Shown: positions 45,488 to 54,487 of the stretch, in pieces
How positions within the stretch are numbered: the first letter of the stretch is position 1
Layout of the letters: every line of letters starts with the position of its first letter
Source of the DNA: Turicibacter bilis
GTDB lineage: Bacteria; Bacillota_I; Bacilli_A; MOL361; Turicibacteraceae
Length of the DNA stretch: 64,000 nucleotides
Assembly (NCBI RefSeq): GCF_024499055.1
Contig: NZ_CP071249.1
Span: forward strand, 558,001 to 622,000
Direction: 5' to 3'
Notes under the pieces: model-generated
Database searches by the model: none
The model's input: only the letters and a program-made list of their open reading frames with translations
What the model was told of the DNA's origin: nothing
Translations under genes and position numbers: made by a program

Positions 45488-46525
45488 TTAAATTAAATTA
45501 TAATGTAAAAAGTTTAATGTATCCTCAAGCTTCAAAGCATCGACGTAGAAGGTTAGTTCAACCGGTGTTCTTTGTTGATTCATCCAGCTCACACGAACAT
45601 AATTTTCACTTTTAATGAATTCTAATTCGTTTTCTTTCAAGTAATGTTCAACTGCTTCTTCATCATGAACTTGTGCATACCAATACGCCCCTTGTTTAAT
45701 TAATAACTCACAATTAATGGGGCAATTTAGCCCTAAAATTTCATAACGAGTATATCCTGATTTATACGTCAAGCTTAAGGTATTCACCTCCTCATCAACG
45801 ACATAAGTTCCAATATGATCAGCCGTTGTGGAACGCAAACGTAAATTGACATGATTTTTTTTAGCTAACTCGACGGCTTTTAAATGAATAACTTTTGCTC
45901 CTCTTGCAGCAAGCGCAATCAAATTATCATAACTAATTTTCTCTAAGACACGTGCATTTTTCACTAATTTCGGATCAGCGGTCATGACCCCTTCAACATC
46001 GGAGTAAATATCAACATAACTCGCCTTTAAGGCACCCCCTAAGGCAACAGCTGACGTGTCACTCCCTCCTCGTCCGAGTGTGGTAATATGCCCTTCTAAT
46101 GTTGTGCCTAAAAATCCCGGGGCAACTAACACATCATATTCATTAAATAAAGAAACTATTTTACTCGTTTCAATGGTAATAATATTAGCATTACTATAAT
46201 TATTATCAGTTTTAATCCCTACTTCATCTGGAGCTAAAGAAGTGACGTTTAACCCTTGTTGTTGTAAAAAGTCAGACATCACAATACTCGAAATAATTTC
46301 TCCACATGAAAGTAGACGATCATTTTCACGCTTAGACACATGATAAGTCACAAGTTCCTTTAACGTATCAGTGGCGTATGGCTCCCCGCTTCTACCCATT
46401 GCTGATACAACAACTACAACTTTGTACCCTGCACTTACCTCACGCCGAATATGCTTAAATGCTTGAAATCTTGTTGCTTGATCCCGTACTGAGGTTCCAC
46501 CAAATTTCATAACTACAATATCCAT
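45488..46525 (-). CDS. lysC: Aspartate kinase with shortened, divergent regulatory domain
   Basis: The enzyme phosphorylates aspartate for the dipicolinate and diaminopimelate route. The catalytic motifs are MKFGGTSV (residues 6-13), VVVSAMGRSGEPYATD, TLGRGGSDTSAVAL (about 155) and SDVEGVMTADPK. At 345 residues it is about 55 shorter than the usual 400. The last 100 residues (from YKSGYTRYEILGL) lack the two ACT-domain signatures expected there. The ATG at 46525 follows AGGTGA. It holds the dapG position of Bacillus subtilis. Loss of feedback inhibition is possible, but that is inference. Confidence 0.88.
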   Translation of the reverse strand: MDIVVMKFGGTSVRDQATRFQAFKHIRREVSAGYKVVVVVSAMGRSGEPYATDTLKELVTYHVSKRENDRLLSCGEIISSIVMSDFLQQQGLNVTSLAPDEVGIKTDNNYSNANIITIETSKIVSLFNEYDVLVAPGFLGTTLEGHITTLGRGGSDTSAVALGGALKASYVDIYSDVEGVMTADPKLVKNARVLEKISYDNLIALAARGAKVIHLKAVELAKKNHVNLRLRSTTADHIGTYVVDEEVNTLSLTYKSGYTRYEILGLNCPINCELLIKQGAYWYAQVHDEEAVEHYLKENELEFIKSENYVRVSWMNQQRTPVELTFYVDALKLEDTLNFLHYNLI

Positions 46526-46526
46526 T

Positions 46527-47564
46527 TTAATCACCTAACAATCCATGACGATGCATATAATAAGCAATTTGCACACTATTTAAGGCGGCTCCTTTTAAGA
46601 TATTATCAGCAACGACCCAAAAATGAACAACATTTTCCTCAAATAAATCTTTTCGAACACGTCCAACAAACACCTCATCTTGATGAGCTAAATACGAAGG
46701 CATTGGATATTCTTGATGTAAAATATTATCACGTAAGATGACATCAGGACTTTGCTTAAATACCTCAATAATTTCTTCTCGATCGTTAACTGGTTTTTTC
46801 AACTTAACTGTCACTGAGACACTATGACCATACCGAACAGGAACTCGAACACAAGTCGCATTCACTTTTAGCTCATAATCATCTAATATTTTTTGTGTTT
46901 CATTGATCATTTTGATTTCTTCTTTCGTATAACCTGATGACAAGAAGACATCAATTTGTGGAATGACATTATGGGCAATTTGATAATAAATTTTATCTGA
47001 ACGCGTAGGTAAAATCTGTGGCTCATAAGACTCGTCACTTAATTCTTGCTCATACTCATATAAGGCTTTAGCTCCCGCTCCTGAAATCGCTTGATATGTT
47101 GAAACATTAACCGATTCAATCCCATAGGCTTCAATTAATGGTTTAAGTGCCACCACTAATTGAATAGTTGAACAATTTGGGTTCGCAATTAATGGCGTAT
47201 TTTTGGATAAGACATGAGCATTTACTTCAGGAACGACTAATGGAATCGTTGGATCCATACGGAAAGCACTCGTATTATCAATGACAACTGCACCTTTTGA
47301 CACGGCAATTGGAGCATACTTTAATGATACACTCCCACCCGCACTAAAAAACGCTAAATCAATGCCTTCGAATGAATCTTCTGATAACTCCTCAATGACA
47401 ATTGGTTCCTTTTTAAACAAGAGAGTTTTTCCTGCCGATCGTTTGGAGGCGAGTAAACGTAAGGAAGAGACTGGAATAGGATAACGCTCTAGTGTTTCAA
47501 TCATACTTCTGCCAACCTCACCACTTGCCCCAACGATTGCGACCGCATATCCATGTTGATTCAT
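46527..47564 (-). CDS. asd: Aspartate-semialdehyde dehydrogenase
   Basis: The enzyme reduces aspartyl phosphate to aspartate semialdehyde. The NADP-binding VAIVGASGEVGRSMIETLE is at residues 8-26. VIDNTSAFRMDP, the catalytic Cys in IANPNCSTIQLVVAL (about 129), QAISGAGAKALYE and the late VPVRYGHSVSV follow. 345 residues. The ATG at 47564 overlaps the dpaA stop as TGATG and lies 6 bp after GGGGAG. The lysC start is directly after its stop codon. It is a core member of the operon. Confidence 0.96.
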   Translation of the reverse strand: MNQHGYAVAIVGASGEVGRSMIETLERYPIPVSSLRLLASKRSAGKTLLFKKEPIVIEELSEDSFEGIDLAFFSAGGSVSLKYAPIAVSKGAVVIDNTSAFRMDPTIPLVVPEVNAHVLSKNTPLIANPNCSTIQLVVALKPLIEAYGIESVNVSTYQAISGAGAKALYEYEQELSDESYEPQILPTRSDKIYYQIAHNVIPQIDVFLSSGYTKEEIKMINETQKILDDYELKVNATCVRVPVRYGHSVSVTVKLKKPVNDREEIIEVFKQSPDVILRDNILHQEYPMPSYLAHQDEVFVGRVRKDLFEENVVHFWVVADNILKGAALNSVQIAYYMHRHGLLGD

Positions 47565-48400
47565 CACAATCTCCCCTTTTTTTCATTTAAGGCGATGTAA
47601 TCTCTCACAAAGCGAAACAAATAATAAGCAGCTGTTTTTGGAGCGACAATACTAGGTAATGAACCAGCTAATTCTGATTGAATCCCTAATTGTTTCGCAT
47701 AGTCAAAATCAACACCACCTGGTTTACTACTCACATCCATGATGTAACAATCTTTTCTCACATGGTTCAAGGCTTTTTCATCAAGTACCATCGCAGGTAC
47801 AGTATTTACAATCACATCATAATGATGTAAATCTTCAACCATCAAGTCAATATGAATCGGATGCAATCCCATTTCAAATAATCGGGCTTCATCTTTTTTC
47901 TTTCTGAAGGTTACACTCACATATGCACCTAACGCTTTTAAATCTCTTGCAATCGTTAATGAAGTTCGACCTGATCCAATCACTAAAATCTCTGCTTGAT
48001 GAATTGTAATATCTGTATTTTTAATGATGTTATAAATCACTCCTTCCGCTGTAGGAATAGAGTTATAAATTGCGACTTCATCATAATCAAAAATAACTTC
48101 ACATTTTCTTGGAACAGACTTTAACAATGCCATTAATTTAGGATATCGAATCGGCGTAAAAATCACACAATCTTCTGGTAAACTTAATAAAACTTCTTCT
48201 GTTAAACGTAAATGAGTATTTGCAATTTGTCCACTTTCACTAATTCCACCAAAAGGCAAAATAAAATAATGCGTTTCCTTTAAAATATGAAAATCAAAGC
48301 TCACTGAATCACGATAATACTGAACAAGATCTAACCCACTATCACGGATGTACTCAGACAAATAATTCATCCGCTTATCATTGTTTATGATCAATATCAT
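47564..48400 (-). CDS. dpaA: Dipicolinate synthase subunit A (SpoVFA-like)
   Basis: Dipicolinate synthase makes the spore-core chelator dipicolinic acid in the mother cell. The 278 residues carry an N-terminal Rossmann-like part (ILIINNDKRMNYLSEYI), then SIPTAEGVIYNIIKNTD, the nucleotide-binding ILVIGSGRTSLTIARDLKALGA (about 140-161), VNTVPAMVLDEKAL and the tail LAGSLPSIVAPKTAAYYLFRF. All are typical of DpaA. The ATG at 48400 follows AGGTGG. Subunit B, which normally follows at once, is missing: asd overlaps directly. A SigK-type promoter lies upstream. Confidence 0.9.
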   Translation of the reverse strand: MILIINNDKRMNYLSEYIRDSGLDLVQYYRDSVSFDFHILKETHYFILPFGGISESGQIANTHLRLTEEVLLSLPEDCVIFTPIRYPKLMALLKSVPRKCEVIFDYDEVAIYNSIPTAEGVIYNIIKNTDITIHQAEILVIGSGRTSLTIARDLKALGAYVSVTFRKKKDEARLFEMGLHPIHIDLMVEDLHHYDVIVNTVPAMVLDEKALNHVRKDCYIMDVSSKPGGVDFDYAKQLGIQSELAGSLPSIVAPKTAAYYLFRFVRDYIALNEKKGRL

Positions 48401-48432
48401 AATAACCACCTACCTCCTATCTACTTACGTAG

Positions 48433-48460
48433 TATTTTATGAAAACGAGAAAGGTCTGGT
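48433..48460 (-). promoter_or_regulatory. SigK-type promoter of the dpaA operon
   Basis: CATAAAATA (48433-48441) fits the SigK -10 pattern CATAnnnTA. An ACC (48458-48460) lies 16 bp upstream, as the SigK -35 requires. The intact sigK at 12 kb would supply the factor. Confidence 0.6.
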
Positions 48461-48486
48461 GACATATATCGATGTGATACTTCGGC

Positions 48487-48526
48487 AATAAAAAAAGCAA
48501 CTCTTCATTTAAAAAGAGTTGCTTTT
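48487..48526 (-). terminator. Terminator of the ylxY-like gene
   Basis: A perfect 13-bp stem AAAAGCAACTCTT and its complement with an 8-nt loop has a U run on the minus side. It isolates ylxY from the dpaA operon. Confidence 0.9.
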
Positions 48527-48534
48527 AATTTTAA

Positions 48535-49467
48535 TTAACTACATTCTGGCCTAGTTCCTTGAACTATTTCATCAACAGTTTTAAATTGATATCCTTTTTC
48601 TTTTAATTGATTAATCATTGGTTCTAGTGCAATGACTGTTTCTGGTTTAGGATGCATTAAAATGAGAGCACCCGGCTCTAATTTTTTCATCACCCGACTA
48701 ATCAGAACATCAGCACTTCCTCCCATCCAATCGATCGTATCTGCTGTCCACATAATTGAATACATTCCTTGATCATACGCAGCTTTTAACGTTCGATCAT
48801 TAAACTCTCCAGCTGGAGGGGCAAAATAAATAATAGGTTCATTAATAATTGAACTTAAAACATCATTCGTCTTTTTAATTTCCTCAACGTATTGATCATA
48901 AGTAAATCCACCCCAACGTGAAGGATGCGAGTAAGAGTGGTTACCGATCAGATGACCATCATTATAAAGTTTTAACACTTGATTCTTATGATTTTCTGCA
49001 TAACGACCTTCAAAGAAAAATGTGGCACGTACTCCCAAACGATCTAAAATCGTCATCATTTTATCCAACTCTTCTTCTCCCCAAGCCACATTAATGAGTA
49101 AAGAGACGTACTGACCTTCTTCATTTCCTTTATAGATAGGTCTTTCACGGAATTGTTCAGGATCTTGTTTATAATCAATTTTCTTACAAACAATGAGTGA
49201 AGGATCAAACTCTCCATTTAACAACATCTTATTATAAGACAACTCATAATCAACTTCAGCACCTACTAGACCAGGAACAAAATCCCAAACACTATCTATT
49301 CTCGGTTCAACAGCTTCAAATCGATGAGTTTCCATATACTCAACTAGCTTCAAATGAATTTCATCATTCATATTTGAAACTGAATAGGCTTTATGATAAA
49401 AATTAACACCGATTAACAGTGTGACATAAGCAACAATCCCTAAGACTGCTCCTATCTTTTGCTTCAC
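48535..49467 (-). CDS. ylxY: YlxY-like polysaccharide deacetylase-fold protein, probably altered active site
   Basis: A membrane anchor (IGAVLGIVAYVTLLIGVNFY) is followed by a linker and a NodB-type domain (about residues 125-305). Motif 2, GNHSYSHPSRWGG, keeps both metal-binding histidines. Motif 1, usually T/S-F-D-D, reads LLINVAWGEEE, so the catalytic and metal aspartates are absent. Motif 3 reads APPAGEFN instead of R-P-P-x-G. LILMHPKPET matches motif 5. This resembles YlxY, which lies beside pnp in Bacillus. The GTG at 49467 is preferred, as an earlier GTG lies inside AGAGGTGA. 310 residues. A secreted or surface role in spores is possible. Confidence 0.85.
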   Translation of the reverse strand: MKQKIGAVLGIVAYVTLLIGVNFYHKAYSVSNMNDEIHLKLVEYMETHRFEAVEPRIDSVWDFVPGLVGAEVDYELSYNKMLLNGEFDPSLIVCKKIDYKQDPEQFRERPIYKGNEEGQYVSLLINVAWGEEELDKMMTILDRLGVRATFFFEGRYAENHKNQVLKLYNDGHLIGNHSYSHPSRWGGFTYDQYVEEIKKTNDVLSSIINEPIIYFAPPAGEFNDRTLKAAYDQGMYSIMWTADTIDWMGGSADVLISRVMKKLEPGALILMHPKPETVIALEPMINQLKEKGYQFKTVDEIVQGTRPECS

Positions 49468-49619
49468 AGCTTTCACCTCTAGTCATACGATTTAATCTTT
49501 AACAGTGTGCCACGATTACTATCAGTTTATTCATTTTTTACTCAAATTTATCATTTGACTTTAATGTTTGATGACATAAATCTAATAAATTGTAAAAAAA
49601 TGCTATTTTAAGCTAGAGG

Positions 49620-49763
49620 AGTCATGACCAAAGATTGAATACCTTATCTCTCATTTATTAAAAAACTAAATCATCCTCTCTTCAAATATTATTATTAAAA
49701 TGCCCCTATGGATCAGTAGCAGTCCCTGTCTAACAGGAGAGCACAACCTTCATAATCCTCCTT
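49620..49763 (-). other. Orphan leader-like stretch between pnp and ylxY
   Basis: The gap 49468-49835 has no gene. On the minus strand AAGGAGG (49757-49763) is followed after 3 nt by an ATG that opens a seven-residue frame, MKVVLSC. Its TAG stop codon (49730-49732) sits exactly in the loop of a CCTGT-TAG-ACAGG hairpin. A comparatively GC-rich stretch follows (to about 49700). It may be a leader of ylxY or a relic. Confidence 0.35.
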
Positions 49764-49835
49764 ATCCTATTAACATCAACTCTTTTGAATCTATCTATTT
49801 TATGATACAAAAATTTGTTAAAATAAATCCAAAAT

Positions 49836-49860
49836 AAAAACTCGCCAATGGCGAGTTTTT
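49836..49860. terminator. Terminator of pnp
   Basis: A perfect 11-bp stem AAAAACTCGCC/GGCGAGTTTTT with a 3-nt loop lies directly after the pnp stop codon. Confidence 0.92.
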
Positions 49861-49861
49861 A

Positions 49862-51970
49862 TTATTCTGCTTGTTGCTCCGCTTGTACTTTCATCGCTTC
49901 TTTGCGTGATAAATTCACACGTCCACGATCATCAATTTCTGTTACTTTAACATAAATTTGATCCCCAACATTCACAACATCTTCTGTTTTAGCTACACGT
50001 TCTTCTGCTAATTGAGAAATATGTACTAATCCATCTTGTCCAGGGAAGATTTCAACAAAGGCACCGAATTTTTCAATACGAACAACTTTACCTAAATAAA
50101 TCTTACCGACTTCTACCTCACGAACGATATCCTCAATCATCGCAACCGCTTGATTAATATTTTCTGTGTTGTCATGTAAGATATAAACTGTTCCATCTTG
50201 TTCAATATCGATTTTAACCCCTGTTTTATCAATGATTTCATTGATTTGTTTTCCACCAGGTCCAATCACATCACGGATTTTATCCACTTTAATTGTCATC
50301 ACTTTAATTTTTGGAGCGTAAGCTGATAAATCGTCACGAGTTTCAGCAATTGTTCCTAACATATGATTTAAGATTTGCATACGTCCAACTTTAGCTTGTT
50401 GAAGGGCCTCTTCTAAAATCTCACGGCTTAACCCTTCAATTTTGATATCCATTTGTAAAGCAGTAACCCCTTGCGCTGTTCCCGCTACTTTGAAGTCCAT
50501 ATCTCCTAAATGATCTTCCATCCCTTGGATATCAGTTAAAACTGTATAATTTTCACCTTTTTTAACAAGCCCCATGGCAATCCCTGCAACTGGTGCTTTA
50601 ATTGGAACTCCAGCCGCCATTAATGCCATCGTAGATGCACAAATTGAAGCTTGAGACGTTGAACCATTTGATTCTAAAACCTCAGATACTAAACGCACTG
50701 TATATGGGAATTCTTTTTCAGATGGCATTACTTGTTTTAACGCACGCTCTCCTAAAGCCCCATGACCAACTTCACGACGACCTGGTGCTCCATAACGTCC
50801 CGTTTCTCCAACTGAGAATGGAGGGAAGTTATAGTGGTGCATGAAGCGTTTTGTTTCTTCAACTTCAAGTCCATCTAACATTTGGTGCTCATTTAAAGCG
50901 CCTAATGTACAAATTGATAAGGCTTGTGTTTGTCCACGTGTGAATAACGCTGATCCATGTGTACGAGGTAATAAATCGACACGAGATGATAATGGACGAA
51001 TCTCATCAATTTTACGACCATCCGGACGTACTTTTTCATCTGTGATTAAACGGCGTACTTCTTCTTTAACGATTTTATTTAAAACTTCTTTAACTTGTTT
51101 TAATTCTTTTTCAGTGACCTCTTCTGCCTCAAACACTTCTAACACACGTTTCTTTACCGCATCAATTGCTTCTTGACGTGCATGTTTTTCAACTACTTGA
51201 ATAGCCGCTAACATATCTGCTTCTGCCATTTCACGTACACGTGCATTAATGTCTGCATCGATTTCATATAAGTTTAATTCCATTTTTTCCTTTCCAATTT
51301 CAGCAACAATTTGCTCTTGGAAGGCAATAATTTGTTTGATAGCATCATGACCGAACATGATAGCTTCTAACATCACTTCTTCTGGAACTTCTTTTGCTCC
51401 AGCTTCAACCATGTTGACTGCATCTTTTGTTCCAGCTACTGTTAAATCGATATCTGAATTTTCTAATTGCTCAACCGTTGGATTTAACACGAATTCTCCA
51501 TTGACACGACCTACAATGACCCCAGCAATTGGTCCTTCAAACGGAATATCTGAAATAGATAAAGATAATGATGATCCAATCATCGCTGATACTTCTGGTG
51601 AGTTATTATGATCCACACTCATGACATAGTTGATGACTTGTACATCATTACGGAATCCATCAGGGAATAATGGACGAATAGGACGGTCAATTAAACGACC
51701 TGCTAAAATCGCATGTTCACTTGGACGCCCCTCACGTTTAATAAATCCACCAGGTACTTTACCTACGGCATAAAGACGTTCTTCATATCCAATTGTTAAT
51801 GGGAAAAAATCTATATCTTTAGGTTCTTTTGAAGCAACACATGTTGATAAAACAACTGTATCACCATAACGTACTAAAACCGAAGCATTCGCTTGCTTTG
51901 CTAACTCACCAATCTCAAAAGTTAATGGACGGCCAGCTAACTCAAACGAATAAACGTGTTTATCTGACAT
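49862..51970 (-). CDS. pnp: Polyribonucleotide nucleotidyltransferase (PNPase)
   Basis: PNPase degrades mRNA from the 3' end by phosphorolysis. Two RNase PH domains ([24 protein letters not shown] at the start; [16 protein letters not shown] at about 325) flank a helical domain. A KH domain follows ([18 protein letters not shown], about 568) and an S1 domain ([28 protein letters not shown]). The 702 residues fit. The ATG follows AAGGAGT. It is downstream of rpsO as usual, but a group II intron separates the two, so it needs its own promoter. Confidence 0.98.
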   Translation of the reverse strand: MSDKHVYSFELAGRPLTFEIGELAKQANASVLVRYGDTVVLSTCVASKEPKDIDFFPLTIGYEERLYAVGKVPGGFIKREGRPSEHAILAGRLIDRPIRPLFPDGFRNDVQVINYVMSVDHNNSPEVSAMIGSSLSLSISDIPFEGPIAGVIVGRVNGEFVLNPTVEQLENSDIDLTVAGTKDAVNMVEAGAKEVPEEVMLEAIMFGHDAIKQIIAFQEQIVAEIGKEKMELNLYEIDADINARVREMAEADMLAAIQVVEKHARQEAIDAVKKRVLEVFEAEEVTEKELKQVKEVLNKIVKEEVRRLITDEKVRPDGRKIDEIRPLSSRVDLLPRTHGSALFTRGQTQALSICTLGALNEHQMLDGLEVEETKRFMHHYNFPPFSVGETGRYGAPGRREVGHGALGERALKQVMPSEKEFPYTVRLVSEVLESNGSTSQASICASTMALMAAGVPIKAPVAGIAMGLVKKGENYTVLTDIQGMEDHLGDMDFKVAGTAQGVTALQMDIKIEGLSREILEEALQQAKVGRMQILNHMLGTIAETRDDLSAYAPKIKVMTIKVDKIRDVIGPGGKQINEIIDKTGVKIDIEQDGTVYILHDNTENINQAVAMIEDIVREVEVGKIYLGKVVRIEKFGAFVEIFPGQDGLVHISQLAEERVAKTEDVVNVGDQIYVKVTEIDDRGRVNLSRKEAMKVQAEQQAE

Positions 51971-52009
51971 ATATATTACTCCTTCATTTTCTACATTTAT
52001 ATTTATTCT

Positions 52010-52030
52010 TTTCTATCATACCATAAGCAA
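52010..52030 (-). promoter_or_regulatory. Possible extended -10 promoter of pnp
   Basis: TGGTATGAT, with the extended TGn motif and -10 TATGAT (52015-52020), lies 45 bp before the pnp start. The -35 is weak. It sits between the intron 3' end and pnp. Confidence 0.45.
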
Positions 52031-52189
52031 ATAATTTAAAGAAATAATTTTTTTCATATTCATACCTAATTTGGCAACTTCACTAAAATTTTGCTTAAAA
52101 ATAACCTTTTTCTTTATTTTATCACCTGACATCCTTATTATAAGCACTCTCAACAAGAATTATCAGCCTTCATCTGAAAGAGCAATCGA

Positions 52190-52262
52190 GTAGGAGATAA
52201 TTAATTAATTTAATCATCGTCCTCTCACACCACCGTACGTACGGTTCCGTATACGGCGGTTC
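52190..52262 (-). ncRNA. Group II intron domains V and VI
   Basis: Domain V forms a hairpin from ACCGCCGTAT to ACGGTGGT (52229-52260) with a CGC catalytic triad typical of class C. TGTGAGAGG follows, then an AT-rich domain VI stem up to CTACTCGATT. Confidence 0.85.
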
Positions 52263-52272
52263 TATTTTATCT

Positions 52273-53550
52273 CTAAATATGAACAGTTTGATAGTGGTCT
52301 AGTAGTGATACTAGACCTCTTCTTTTTAGTCTTTCATTCGTGATGGTTCGACATAAAATAAATGAGCGAGCGACTCTCGCATATCCTTTTCGGGTATTTG
52401 CCCATTCCCACGCCTTATCCTTATCGATTCCCAACCTCATTAAACTTCTATATTTGGTTTGAACCTTCTTCCATTGTTTCCATATACACATTCTTAATCG
52501 GAATCGAATATTTTTATCTAGATTTCCACATACCGTCCTCATCTTAGCGATTTTAAAATAATTCACCCATCCGATGATTAACTGCTTTAGTTTCTTCAGT
52601 CGATAGTCAAAACTCACACTCCAACTTCGTCGGGTGAGTCTTTTTAATTTCTCTTTCACTCTCATGATCGATATCTGGTGAGGTTTAGCTTTGAACTGAT
52701 AGGCATTTTTATCCCAAAAGAAACCGAATCCTAGAAATTTAATTCCACTTGGTCGCTCAACCTTACTTTTTGTCACATTGACTTTAAGACCTAGCGTTTC
52801 TTCAAGGTATTTCGTCATGCTTTTCATCACTCGCTTCGCTGCCTTCTCACTTTTCACTAGAATTAAACAATCATCTGCGTATCGGACAAAATTTAACCCT
52901 CTTGCTTCTAGCTCTTGGTCAAGTTCATTTAACATGATATTGCTCAGTAATGGGGATAGATTGCCTCCTTGTGGGGTTCCAATCACCGATTCTTTATATT
53001 CATCATCCATCATGACTCCACTGACTAAGAATTTTCGGATGAGTGAAATGACATCTCCGTCCTTAATCGTATTTGATATCAACCTCATTAACTTATCATG
53101 GTTGACTTTATCAAAGAACTTTTCTAAATCGATATCAACAATCCATGTATACCCATCATTCATGAATTCTAGACTTTTAATAATCGCCATTTCTGCACAT
53201 CGTCCCGGTCTAAATCCATAGCTGTTTTCATGAAACTTTTCTTCATAGATAGGGGTGAGAACTTGAGCCATCGCTTGTTGAATGAATCGGTCAACCACGG
53301 TTGGGACACCTAAATTTCGCACACCCCCATCTGCCTTGGGAATCTCGATTCGTTTCACCGGTTTAGGTTGATACGAACGCGTACGAATTTGGTCCTTTAT
53401 CTCTTCACCATTTTCTTTTAAATAGTGTCCCAATTCATTAATCGTCATCCCATCCACTCCTGCCGCACCTTTATTACGCTTAACTTGTAAATAAGCTTGG
53501 TTTAGATTATTTGGGTGTAGGATTTGTTTTAATAAATTCTCTGTGTTCAT
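52273..53550 (-). CDS. ltrA: Group II intron reverse transcriptase/maturase (no endonuclease domain)
   Basis: The protein reverse transcribes and helps splice its host intron. The 425 residues show the RT domains: RNKGAAGVDGMTINEL (RT0-1), VDRFIQQAMAQVL, YGFRPGRCAEMAI, WIVDIDLEKFFDKVNHDKL (catalytic Asp), GTPQGGNLSPLLSNIMLNELD and the YADD box FVRYADDCLILV (about 228). A maturase X domain follows (RLRMCIWKQWKKVQTKYRSLMRLG). No H-N-H endonuclease follows, as in class C introns. The ATG at 53550 is 8 bp after GGAGG; the ATG at 53565 overlaps that site. Confidence 0.95.
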   Translation of the reverse strand: MNTENLLKQILHPNNLNQAYLQVKRNKGAAGVDGMTINELGHYLKENGEEIKDQIRTRSYQPKPVKRIEIPKADGGVRNLGVPTVVDRFIQQAMAQVLTPIYEEKFHENSYGFRPGRCAEMAIIKSLEFMNDGYTWIVDIDLEKFFDKVNHDKLMRLISNTIKDGDVISLIRKFLVSGVMMDDEYKESVIGTPQGGNLSPLLSNIMLNELDQELEARGLNFVRYADDCLILVKSEKAAKRVMKSMTKYLEETLGLKVNVTKSKVERPSGIKFLGFGFFWDKNAYQFKAKPHQISIMRVKEKLKRLTRRSWSVSFDYRLKKLKQLIIGWVNYFKIAKMRTVCGNLDKNIRFRLRMCIWKQWKKVQTKYRSLMRLGIDKDKAWEWANTRKGYARVARSFILCRTITNERLKRRGLVSLLDHYQTVHI

Positions 53551-54075
53551 ATTTGTTACCTCCATGAGTTTCGTAACCTTCCATCCATCGTATCTATTTT
53601 TTTTTTTTTTTAGATATGTGTCTTATCACCTAATGGTTAATTAGGAAGGTGCAAGTATCATTTCTTTAACGGATAAAATAGTTCGGTCCTTCGCTCCTTT
53701 TAGTTTTCACTAACTCTCTTCACTACTACGACCTCGGCTGACTTCTTATATTCCATGTTTACCTCACGGTCAACCTTTGGGATAGAATATAAGACCTCCC
53801 CGGGTAAGGTGTATTATCTTCCCTTCCATCTATCTGCCACATTTACAACATACATTTTTTTTTTCTGTGTAGCTATTGGACTTTAACTTGTTATGCAGTC
53901 TTATCCTTGTATCCTGCCTGATGTGATTCCTGTTCGTCAGACCAGAAGTTTGCCCACGGACTTCCTTCAGATTCCTCCTCGCAGAGGACACCCTTGTCTT
54001 AGGCTATGTACTTTCCGCTACTTGGACGTACTCGGGACTTTAACCCGTTAGATAATACCCATGCCGGGCGCACAT

Positions 54076-54107
54076 AAAAAAAAGAACCTTCAAATGAAGG
54101 TTCTTTT
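54076..54107 (-). terminator. Terminator of rpsO, and target of the intron
   Basis: An 11-bp stem AAAAGAACCTT/AAGGTTCTTTT is followed by an eight-U run that ends 2 nt before the intron 5' end. Confidence 0.93.
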
Positions 54108-54110
54108 TAA

Positions 54111-54380
54111 TTAGCGACGTAATCCTAAACGCTCGATTAATGAAGCATAACGGTTGATATCTTTGTTACGTAAGTAAGTTAATAAGTTACGACGTTTACC
54201 AACCATGCGTAATAATCCACGGCGTGAATGATGGTCATGTTTGTGTTGTTTTAAGTGATCGTTTAAACGATTGATTTCAGCAGTTAAAACTGCAACTTGT
54301 ACTTCTGGAGAACCTGTATCTCCTTCGTGTACTGCATAAGCTTTGATGATTTCTTGTTTTTCTACTTTAGAAATAGCCAT
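54111..54380 (-). CDS. rpsO: 30S ribosomal protein uS15
   Basis: uS15 binds the central domain of 16S rRNA. The 89 residues are canonical: [27 protein letters not shown]-like [40 protein letters not shown] and [13 protein letters not shown]. The ATG follows GGAGGTAATAGTA. In most Bacillota rpsO and pnp are neighbours; here the intron separates them. Confidence 0.98.
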   Translation of the reverse strand: MAISKVEKQEIIKAYAVHEGDTGSPEVQVAVLTAEINRLNDHLKQHKHDHHSRRGLLRMVGKRRNLLTYLRNKDINRYASLIERLGLRR

Positions 54381-54487
54381 TACTATTACCTCCTATAATT
54401 CTGATAAATACGCCTCAATCCAAGCCAATCGCTGGAGGAGCTAAAAGCATAGAATAAGGACATGTTTAATTGTATCATACTTTTTAA

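Larger units (their letters stand above)
52185..54073 (-). mobile_element. Class C group II intron with maturase, inserted after the rpsO terminator
   Basis: The ribozyme starts GTGCGCCCGGCATGGG at 54073. It shows domain I landmarks close to the Oceanobacillus iheyensis IIC intron (AAGGGTGTCC, GAATCTGAAGGAAG, GGCAAAC, TTACCCGGGGAGGTCT). It encodes a reverse transcriptase at 52273-53550. It ends with domains V and VI; CTACTCGATT puts the 3' boundary at 52184-52186. The length of about 1.89 kb fits IIC introns. The insertion point immediately after a terminator U-run is the known IIC target. All parts look intact. Confidence 0.92.

Noticed and set aside
48401-48490. Lysine riboswitch before the dpaA-asd-lysC-dapA operon
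   Set aside because: The upstream gap is too short and lacks the lysine-box architecture; a SigK-like promoter fits instead.
49700-49837. Plus-strand frame of 45 codons starting MPLWISSSPC
   Set aside because: It has no ribosome binding site and runs into the pnp terminator; the GC-rich patch is better explained as a minus-strand leader.
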